A stretch of DNA of 64,000 bases from Methanoregula sp. SKADARSKE-2. GTDB lineage: Archaea; Halobacteriota; Methanomicrobia; Methanomicrobiales; Methanospirillaceae. The DNA is taken from the NCBI GenBank assembly GCA_030919125.1, contig CP121470.1, positions 1,782,391 to 1,846,390 on the forward strand. The letters are read 5' to 3'. The position numbers and the translations under genes are program-made. The notes under the pieces are model-generated. The model was not told the DNA's origin. It did no database searches and saw nothing but the letters and a program-made list of their open reading frames with translations. Positions 57,972 through 64,000 of the stretch are shown one piece after another. Numbering within the stretch: the stretch's first letter is position 1; each line of letters begins with the position of its first letter.

Positions 57972-58382
57972 ATGAGTTCAAACGGGACACGGATACCTTT
58001 TTGCGAACTGGCAGCCCTTGCTGACCGGCTTCTTGAGGAGAGCGATGAAGATACGGACCAGCTTATCCGTCTCCTTGATGAGGTGGACCCTGAAATCTGC
58101 CAGAAGCTGCTGGTATCAGATCTCCTGAATGCATTCCAGGCCTTCTCCTTCTCTTTCCGGATGAGCCCGGACGAGCTGACCCGTGAGAGACTGGAACTCG
58201 AACCGGCCTCATCGCTCATCGGGGGAATTAAGATCGATGAGCTCGATCTCCTCGAACTGGTATTCCTTATTCGCAATGACAAGGCAGTCATCCTCATCAA
58301 CGATGGCGAGAAGATCGTGAGATCCTTTGAGGGCAGGTCGGCGTACATGGATGCCATGAATTTTGTCACCCATCCGTCATAA
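57972..58382 (+). CDS. Conserved-looking hypothetical protein
   Basis: 136 residues, acidic. The first half is helical (ADRLLEESDEDTDQLIRLLD, VSDLLNAFQAFSFSF); the second is strand-rich (LDLLELVFLIRNDKAVILIN, DGEKIVRSFEGRSAYMDAMN). No membrane segment or motif that I recognise. Its end overlaps the converging UPF0280 gene by six bases. Confidence 0.55.
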   Translation: MSSNGTRIPFCELAALADRLLEESDEDTDQLIRLLDEVDPEICQKLLVSDLLNAFQAFSFSFRMSPDELTRERLELEPASSLIGGIKIDELDLLELVFLIRNDKAVILINDGEKIVRSFEGRSAYMDAMNFVTHPS

Positions 58383-59090
58383 CCGGTCGCCGGCGCTGAT
58401 GAGCCGCTCGTCCACGTTTGCACGAACGATCGGAGGCAGATGGCCCCATGTTGCCGTGGAATCCCCCATAATCGCAAAGACGCCACTCACCTCAGAAGGA
58501 TCGATTTCATCGAAAACTGTATGATCATCGGGACGAATCTGGTTGCAGACCCGGGTTGCCCATGCATCGGCAAGTGCGACGTTTTTTGAGAAGATAGTCA
58601 CCGCATCGGCAACCCCCAACGAGATCGACGGGCCGACCGTTGCCGATGAGGTACAGACCCCAAGGATGCCATCCTGGGGGGGGACAACAAAGGCGATCCG
58701 GTTGGACAGAGACGCTTCCCCGGCATGAACCCCGACATTAATCGCCCGGTCGCTGGTAAGGGCAATATCTCCTCCATTATCGATGACCCCGAAATCTGCT
58801 CCGGCATCTTTCATGGCGAGAAGACCTTCCCAGGCAATGGTGCCGGCCACCGCAGCCATAGGCCCGACGCCAGCTCTGCGGGTCGCATCGCACATCGTAA
58901 TAATTACCCGCTCATCGGAATCGGGAGTATAAGGATCGAATGTCGCCTTGAAGAATGGATCCCGCTGGATATACCCTTCAATAACCTGCCGGGCTTCTAT
59001 CATTCCTCTCTTTGCCGCGGCACTATGAGCGGGATCGTCCACGAGAATTATTGCGATCGTCTCGCGGAACCTGAACGGCTCCCGGATCAT
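58377..59090 (-). CDS. UPF0280 (COG2122) protein, homocysteine-synthesis associated
   Basis: 237 residues from ATG 59090, which overlaps the ferredoxin stop as ATGA. ApbE-like fold: ATRRAGVGPMAAVAGTIAWE, DFGVIDNGGDIALTSDRAIN, FVVPPQDGILGVCTSSATVG and FSKNVALADAWATRVCNQI. COG2122 proteins have been linked genetically with the COG1900 and NIL/ferredoxin proteins to homocysteine formation in Methanosarcina; here all three are one operon, which supports the link. Biochemical role unproven. Confidence 0.85.
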   Translation of the reverse strand: MIREPFRFRETIAIILVDDPAHSAAAKRGMIEARQVIEGYIQRDPFFKATFDPYTPDSDERVIITMCDATRRAGVGPMAAVAGTIAWEGLLAMKDAGADFGVIDNGGDIALTSDRAINVGVHAGEASLSNRIAFVVPPQDGILGVCTSSATVGPSISLGVADAVTIFSKNVALADAWATRVCNQIRPDDHTVFDEIDPSEVSGVFAIMGDSTATWGHLPPIVRANVDERLISAGDRL

Positions 59091-59473
59091 AACAGGAGAG
59101 TGAGCGCCCGGTGGGGACACGCATCAACGCACCGGCTACAGAGGACACACTTCCCTTCATCGAGCTTGAGCTTGTACTCCTGATCGAAGGTGAAGGCTTC
59201 ACGGGGACAGATACTGATACATGCCCCGCAGTCAACACATTCGCTCTCGTTGACGGTAATACCGTGATCGAGGATTCGCGCATGGGCGCCAAGGGCGGTC
59301 ATCGTCTCGCTCACGAGCCGGCCCTGGTCATCGGGAACCTCAATGAGCGCCTCGCCTTCGGAAGAGTCGATCACCGCTCGCTCGACATTGATCAAGACGC
59401 CGGTCTCGCGGACCACCTGAGCGATGATGGGCTTCCCGCCTTTCCTGCGGGAGAAGGTGACGAGGAGTTTCAT
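59087..59473 (-). CDS. NIL-domain 2[4Fe-4S] ferredoxin of homocysteine synthesis
   Basis: 128 residues. N-terminal NIL domain (MKLLVTFSRRKGGKPIIAQV to about residue 75), then two clusters: CVDCGACISICPREAF and CVLCSRCVDACPHRAL. Homologue of the MA1822-type protein that works with the COG1900 enzyme, presumably delivering electrons or sulfur. Overlaps both neighbours by four bases. Confidence 0.9.
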   Translation of the reverse strand: MKLLVTFSRRKGGKPIIAQVVRETGVLINVERAVIDSSEGEALIEVPDDQGRLVSETMTALGAHARILDHGITVNESECVDCGACISICPREAFTFDQEYKLKLDEGKCVLCSRCVDACPHRALTLLL

Positions 59474-60978
59474 TTCAGCCGCCTCCCGCCAAAGAGTTTG
59501 CCGAGGTTCATTGCCGTGAGGATCGCAATGACCCGGTTCTGGGCGTCAACCACCGGCAGCGCACTGATGTTATGCTGCTCCAGCTTACGGACGGCAATAT
59601 CGACTGCTTCATCCGGTGTGGTGGTAATGACCTTCTTTTTCATAATGTCCCTGACAAGATGCGCCTTGCCCGGGTTTGCCACGGCCTTCGAAACATCAAA
59701 GGTCGTAACAATGCCGACAAGGGTACCGGAACCGTTGACTACCGGGAGGTGGTTGGTCCCTCCCTTGAGAAGTTTCCGGGCCGCAGCCCGGATCTCTTCT
59801 TCTTCACCGATACTCACCACTTTGCGGTCCATGATATCGAGGACCCGGGGGCCCGCTGCAGTCTGGTGCATGGGTTTTGCTGCCTTCCTCGGATCGATCC
59901 TTTGGGTGGGAAGTGCAAGCTCGAATTTTCCCTCCTCCACCCAGCCCTTCAGTTCTTCGGCAACCTTCCGTGCTCTCCGGAAGCTCGAGAGCGATGAGGT
60001 CCGAATCTCTTCGCCGTTAATCTCAATCGAGCCGCTCCGGAGCTCGGCATAATTGACCTTGCGAAGCGAAGGGCGGGCCCGGCCCGGGACGCTGTAGTCG
60101 AGGACGTCCACAGATATATCCTCATCACGAACCGCGGTTGCCCGGACGACATCGATGTCCAGGACCGGCAGGGGAACGCCAAGCCCGACATAGAGCGTCA
60201 CCCCGTACCCGGACATGGTTGCAGCCCGAAGGTAATCCGATGGCATCTTCTTCAGATCGCCGGTCACCATCAGTGTCCCAAAACCGCCTGCCGGGGAATG
60301 CTGCGTTCCTTCGCCGACGACCATTCCCTGCGAGCCGCAGAGGAAGATCGGTACCCCGCTCCCGATAAGCCGGAGGGAAGGATCATTGGACAACGGATTG
60401 AGGAGGCCGGCACCCGAGTAGGTGACATTCCCGCTCCCGGGGAGGAGCGTACCCATGTAGGTATGCAGGGCCCGGTCGGAAGTATTTGTTGCCGCATTGT
60501 ACCGCTGATAGGCATTCCGCGGGTTGCACATGATCGCCTGGTTGAGGTTTTCGAGGAGGAGCTCGGTGCTGATGGTGCGACGTGGGTAGCAGTCAGTACC
60601 CCGGGAATTTGCACGCAACTCCACCGATTTTCCTGCCACAAGATCCTCGATCACGTGAGCGCCGCCGTACTCCTCTTCGCGGGTTTCGGACTGCTGGATC
60701 GCACCGATGTACGTGTCCACCGCAGCAAGGCCACCGTAAGCTTCGACATCATTCAGCCAGATTCGTTCCATCCGTATGGGTGGGTCCGCATGCCCGAAGT
60801 TGATGAAGGCGCCCGATGAGCACATGGCCCCAAACGTACCGGTGGTAACCACATCGACTTCCTGGAATGCGCCCCTCTCTCCCAGCTCAGCGACAATCGA
60901 GGGCATCTCCTCCGCGGTGACGACCCGCGCGCTCCCCTCCCGGATCCGCTGGTTGATCTGATCGATGGACTTGTGCAT
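59470..60978 (-). CDS. Homocysteine biosynthesis protein (COG1900/DUF39) with CBS pair
   Basis: 502 residues. Converts aspartate semialdehyde and sulfide to homocysteine in methanogens (MA1821 type). Residues 1 to about 365 are the HcyBio domain: VTTGTFGAMCSSGAFINFGH, NSRGTDCYPRRTISTELLLE (conserved Cys) and IFLCGSQGMVVGEGTQHSPA (second Cys). Two CBS repeats end the protein (MDRKVVSIGEEEEIRAAARK; MKKKVITTTPDEAVDIAVRK), suggesting control by an adenosyl ligand such as SAM. First gene of a three-gene operon. Confidence 0.93.
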   Translation of the reverse strand: MHKSIDQINQRIREGSARVVTAEEMPSIVAELGERGAFQEVDVVTTGTFGAMCSSGAFINFGHADPPIRMERIWLNDVEAYGGLAAVDTYIGAIQQSETREEEYGGAHVIEDLVAGKSVELRANSRGTDCYPRRTISTELLLENLNQAIMCNPRNAYQRYNAATNTSDRALHTYMGTLLPGSGNVTYSGAGLLNPLSNDPSLRLIGSGVPIFLCGSQGMVVGEGTQHSPAGGFGTLMVTGDLKKMPSDYLRAATMSGYGVTLYVGLGVPLPVLDIDVVRATAVRDEDISVDVLDYSVPGRARPSLRKVNYAELRSGSIEINGEEIRTSSLSSFRRARKVAEELKGWVEEGKFELALPTQRIDPRKAAKPMHQTAAGPRVLDIMDRKVVSIGEEEEIRAAARKLLKGGTNHLPVVNGSGTLVGIVTTFDVSKAVANPGKAHLVRDIMKKKVITTTPDEAVDIAVRKLEQHNISALPVVDAQNRVIAILTAMNLGKLFGGRRLK

Positions 60979-61040
60979 GAGGGCAAATGCGCTTTGATGA
61001 ATAATTAATATTATTATTATTACTCTAAGTAATATAGTGG

Positions 61041-61048
61041 TATATATT
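61041..61048 (+). promoter_or_regulatory. Candidate TATA element for the Nif3-like gene
   Basis: TATATATT in the 92-bp divergent gap, 22 bases before the ATG at 61071, with CGGAGGG between them (61051-61057) as a possible ribosome-binding site. The A/T-rich TATTATTATTATTA run at 61009-61022 may serve the opposite strand. Confidence 0.35.
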
Positions 61049-61070
61049 CCCGGAGGGACAATACTCCGGT

Positions 61071-61778
61071 ATGAACGTGCGTGCTTTCATTGAGGAGATG
61101 GAGCAGATCGCCCCGCCCGAACTTGCCGAGGCTTTCGATGCAGGACGGATCGGGCTGGTGGTTGAGGGAAGGCAGAGGATCGATACAGTCTGCTGCGCAC
61201 TCGACGCGACCCCCCGCGTGGCCCGGATCGCCGCAGAATCCGGATCTGATATGCTTGTCGTCCACCATACGCCGCTCTGGAAACCGGTAACCGCCCTGAC
61301 CGGTCAGACCGCGTCCCTCATGCGCACCCTCCTCTCTTCCGGTATGAACCTGTACGTCATGCACACGAACTTCGACCGGGCCGGCGAAGGGGTAAACGAT
61401 GCCCTCGCCGAACTCCTCGGGCTCACCGATCTCACGCCCATGAGTCTTGGATGTGTTGGCACCTGCAGTATCTCCCCGGCCAGGATCGCGGAGCAACTCG
61501 GATGCAGCCTCCGGATCTGGCAAGAGCTCTCGGATCTCCGCAGGCTCGCGATTGTGGCGGGAAGCGGCTTCGATCCGGTCTTTCTCGATGAGGCAAAGGG
61601 ACTCGGTGCCGATGCGTTTCTGTCAGCGGAGATGAAGCATTCCGTTGCAAGGGATGCGCCCCTTCCCTGCATCGAGGCAACCCATTACGCGCTTGAAGCT
61701 CCGGCCATGCGCCGTCTCGCAGCCCGCAAAGGCTGGCAGTTTATCGATGACTCTCCGAAGATCTGTACGATTCCATGA
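61071..61778 (+). CDS. Nif3-like dinuclear metal centre protein
   Basis: 235 residues. Hexameric GTP-cyclohydrolase-I-type-2/NIF3 fold. Metal ligands in MLVVHHTPLWKPVTALTGQT (HH), MHTNFDRAGEGVNDALAELL (H...D) and AEMKHSVARDAP (His) with IEATHYALEAPAMRRLA near the end. Function across the family is unsettled (metal insertion, nucleotide hydrolysis). Overlaps the SWIM gene by ATGA. Intact. Confidence 0.85.
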   Translation: MNVRAFIEEMEQIAPPELAEAFDAGRIGLVVEGRQRIDTVCCALDATPRVARIAAESGSDMLVVHHTPLWKPVTALTGQTASLMRTLLSSGMNLYVMHTNFDRAGEGVNDALAELLGLTDLTPMSLGCVGTCSISPARIAEQLGCSLRIWQELSDLRRLAIVAGSGFDPVFLDEAKGLGADAFLSAEMKHSVARDAPLPCIEATHYALEAPAMRRLAARKGWQFIDDSPKICTIP

Positions 61779-62104
61779 AGGGTATATGGAGCGAGCTTGA
61801 GAGGGAGAGGATCCTCGACGAGCCGGTCCGTGCCGGCCTCGAATCGGCGTTCGGGAATAAGGCAAAGAAAGCTCTTGCCGCGATCGATGCCGGAAAGATC
61901 AGGAGATACCTCGACTTCTTTGTCGTTGAAGGCCGGACCGCTTCGTACGTTGTCGACGAAGAGTTCTGCACCTGTGGGGATTTCATGTACCGGGGGAGAA
62001 CCTGTTGGCACCTTCTGGCGGTCAGGATTGCCATGATTACCTGCAGGTACGAGCGCGTCGAACACTGGTACATGGAGACCCGGAAAGACGAACCCGGCGG
62101 ATAA
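61775..62104 (+). CDS. SWIM zinc-finger protein
   Basis: 109 residues. SWIM motif CTCGDFMYRGRTCWHLLAVR (CxCx(n)CxH), preceded by a short beta sheet (RRYLDFFVVEGRTASYVV). Such small archaeal SWIM proteins are thought to bind DNA or a recombinase partner. Coupled by ATGA to the Nif3-like gene. Confidence 0.85.
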   Translation: MKGIWSELERERILDEPVRAGLESAFGNKAKKALAAIDAGKIRRYLDFFVVEGRTASYVVDEEFCTCGDFMYRGRTCWHLLAVRIAMITCRYERVEHWYMETRKDEPGG

Positions 62105-62166
62105 GGGAGGAGCAATACACTAATTAGCGTTCATCATCCATTGTACTGAAGAATCAGGGGTTATTG

Positions 62167-64000
62167 ATGCTCGAAGAAGAATACCAGCTCGAATACTTTA
62201 AAACTGCGGGGCTGACACGCAAGATCTGCAAAAGCTGCGGTCTGGCATTCTGGACACGCGACAATTCCCGCGAAGTCTGCGGGGATGCTCCCTGCGAACC
62301 CTATAATTTTATCGGGAACCCGGTCTTCAGGACACACAATATCGACACCATGCGCGAGGCATATCTCTCTTTTTTCGAGAAGCACGGCCACACCCGGGTC
62401 GAACGGTACCCGGTCGTGGCCCGCTGGCGCGATGATATCTACCTGACCATAGCATCCATCGCTGACTTCCAGCCCTTTGTGACGGGCGGGGTAGTGCCTC
62501 CCCCGGCAAACCCCCTGACCATATCTCAACCATGCATACGCCTCAACGATCTCGACTCTGTCGGCAGATCGGGCCGTCACCTCACCACATTCGAGATGAT
62601 GGCGCACCATGCATTCAATTCCCCGACCGAGGAGATCTACTGGAAGGACCGGACCGTGGAACTCTGCGATCTCTTCATCGAATCCATCGGGGGCGATCTC
62701 AACAAGGTCACGTACAAGGAGAACCCGTGGATCGGTGGCGGGAACGCGGGACCGAGCGTTGAGGTCCTCATCGGCGGCCTCGAGGTCGCGACGCTCGTCT
62801 TCATGAGCCTGGGACGGCAGAAGACCAAAGGCCAGGGCTACGACCTGAACGGTGAGAGGTATTATCCGATGAACCTCCGGATCGTGGATACCGGTTACGG
62901 CCTTGAGCGGTTCGTCTGGGCATCGAAAGGCTCTCCCACAATCTACGATGCGGTATTCCCGGAGATGGTCAGTCACGTCATGAGTGCAGCCGGTCTCTCC
63001 CACATGCTCGAGAACAAAGATTACACCAAGATCCTCGCCCTCAACGCGAAATTTGCCGGGCTCATGGATATCTCGGGCACCAACCTCTTCAACCTCCGGA
63101 AAAAAGTCGCGGCTGCGATCGATGTCTCCCCAGAGAAGCTCGACAAGATGATCACACCCATCGAGAAGGTCTATGCCGTGGTCGACCACACCCGGTGCCT
63201 CGCATATATGCTTGGCGACTGCATAGTTCCCTCCAATGTGCGGGAGGGATATCTCGCCCGTCTCGTAATCCGGAGAACGCTCAGGATGATGAACGATCTC
63301 AAGATCGATGTGCCGATTGGGGATCTGATCGAACAACAGACCCGGATCATCGGCCTGAAGAGGTTCGAGCAGGATCTCGGGGTTGTCCGGGAGATTGTCG
63401 AGCGTGAGACCGAAAAATATGCAGCAACGCTCGAACGCGGAACCCGGATTGTCCAGAAGATTGCAAAAACCTACAAGGCAAAGAGCCAGCGGGTTCCCCT
63501 TGCCGAGATCACCACCCTCTACGACTCCCATGGTATCCAGCCGGAGATGGTCAAGGATATTGCCGCAAAGGAAGGTGCGGTTGTCGACATGCCGGACAAC
63601 TTTTACTCCATGGTTGCCGATATGCATTCGGAATCGAAGCGTGAAGCCGAAGAGGATAAGATCGCGAAATACGCAGAACGGGTACAGGGACTCCCGCCCA
63701 CAAAGAAGCTCTACTACGAACAACCGGCCGATATCGAGTTTGAAGCGGTCGTCCTCGATTTCTTCGACGGATATGCGGTGACCGACCAGACGCTCTTCTA
63801 CCCGGAAGGCGGTGGCCAGCCCGCAGATACCGGGACGCTTGTCAGCTCGGACAGCATGGTAAGGGTTGACGAGGTTGTCAAGCTCGGAGAAGTTGTCCTC
63901 CACCATGTAACCGGAGGGGTACTGCAGCGCGGGGAGCATGTCAAGGGAATGGTTGACGAGGAGAGGCGTTTCTCCCTGATGCGCCACCACACCGGAACCC
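62167..64000 (+). CDS. alaS: Alanyl-tRNA synthetase, 5' part (runs off the window)
   Basis: 611 codons are present of about 900. Archaeal type with an N-terminal zinc motif (TRKICKSCGLAFWTRDNSRE). The class II core follows: QPCIRLNDLDSVGRSGRHLT, FEMMAHHAFNSPTEEIYWKD and GYGLERFVWASKGSPTIYD. The tRNA-recognition region and the start of the editing domain (DQTLFYPEGGGQPADTGTLV; LMRHHTGT with its HxxxH-type site) are reached before the edge. Start ATG 62167. The partner tRNA-Ala(GGC), with its G3-U70, lies at 36.9 kb. Confidence 0.95.
   Translation, partial: MLEEEYQLEYFKTAGLTRKICKSCGLAFWTRDNSREVCGDAPCEPYNFIGNPVFRTHNIDTMREAYLSFFEKHGHTRVERYPVVARWRDDIYLTIASIADFQPFVTGGVVPPPANPLTISQPCIRLNDLDSVGRSGRHLTTFEMMAHHAFNSPTEEIYWKDRTVELCDLFIESIGGDLNKVTYKENPWIGGGNAGPSVEVLIGGLEVATLVFMSLGRQKTKGQGYDLNGERYYPMNLRIVDTGYGLERFVWASKGSPTIYDAVFPEMVSHVMSAAGLSHMLENKDYTKILALNAKFAGLMDISGTNLFNLRKKVAAAIDVSPEKLDKMITPIEKVYAVVDHTRCLAYMLGDCIVPSNVREGYLARLVIRRTLRMMNDLKIDVPIGDLIEQQTRIIGLKRFEQDLGVVREIVERETEKYAATLERGTRIVQKIAKTYKAKSQRVPLAEITTLYDSHGIQPEMVKDIAAKEGAVVDMPDNFYSMVADMHSESKREAEEDKIAKYAERVQGLPPTKKLYYEQPADIEFEAVVLDFFDGYAVTDQTLFYPEGGGQPADTGTLVSSDSMVRVDEVVKLGEVVLHHVTGGVLQRGEHVKGMVDEERRFSLMRHHTGT

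Noticed and set aside
62161..63990. A 609-codon open frame on the minus strand
   Set aside because: It lies exactly opposite alaS, which has all class II AlaRS motifs on the plus strand. The minus frame is a codon-bias shadow.

Overview
The window is archaeal and reads as a methanogen. The evidence is an archaeal sliding clamp (PCNA) next to DNA primase large subunit, transcription factor TFE, Trm56, a Fae-Hps fusion, an RFAP-synthase-like GHMP protein, the methanogen homocysteine module, a box C/D-containing intron in tRNA-Trp, and Shine-Dalgarno sites with frequent GTG/TTG starts. From general resemblance I favour Methanomicrobiales, perhaps near Methanoregula; that placement is inference because no marker search was possible.

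Layout. 0.1-10 kb holds a broken DUF2070 membrane gene, a STAS protein with an unknown partner, a DHA2-type MFS exporter, a hypothetical protein, a serpin and a decayed AlbA_2/Schlafen-type gene. A GC-rich inverted repeat and tRNA-Gln follow. 11-21 kb is a seven-gene operon for a pseudaminic-acid-type nonulosonic acid (pseB, pseC, an oxidoreductase, a cytidylyltransferase, a class-III aminotransferase, a PseG-PseH fusion, pseI), bracketed by two degenerate insertion sequences. 21-29 kb has decayed secreted proteins, a UGM-like flavoprotein, a GT2 glycosyltransferase, a PaaI remnant, a GHMP protein and DedA. 29.6-33.3 kb is an IS pile-up (IS630-, IS481- and IS5-type) that interrupts a pilin gene and the 3' end of a PiT phosphate transporter. 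34-37 kb holds DUF47 and a decayed cheW-mcp-cheA set. 37-41 kb has pncB and a methylthioadenosine salvage pair. 42-47 kb has an internally deleted acyl-CoA synthetase, intron-bearing tRNA-Trp, fae-hps and an inverted derivative of the IS pile-up. 48-64 kb is a clean housekeeping block: priL-pcn, rlmE-moaA, a peptidase, wHTH-trm56-ATP-grasp-tfe-HD, the homocysteine operon, a Nif3-like gene, a SWIM protein and the start of alaS.

The main theme is uneven gene decay. Between 0.1 and 47 kb about twenty genes carry frameshifts, in-frame stops, deletions or IS damage, while from 47.9 to 64 kb every gene reads through. Surface, transport, chemotaxis and accessory functions are hit and informational genes are spared. 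This could reflect early genome erosion, as in a host-associated methanogen. Several lesions sit in homopolymers, so sequencing error must be excluded for those; the deletions, IS junctions and in-frame stops cannot be explained that way.
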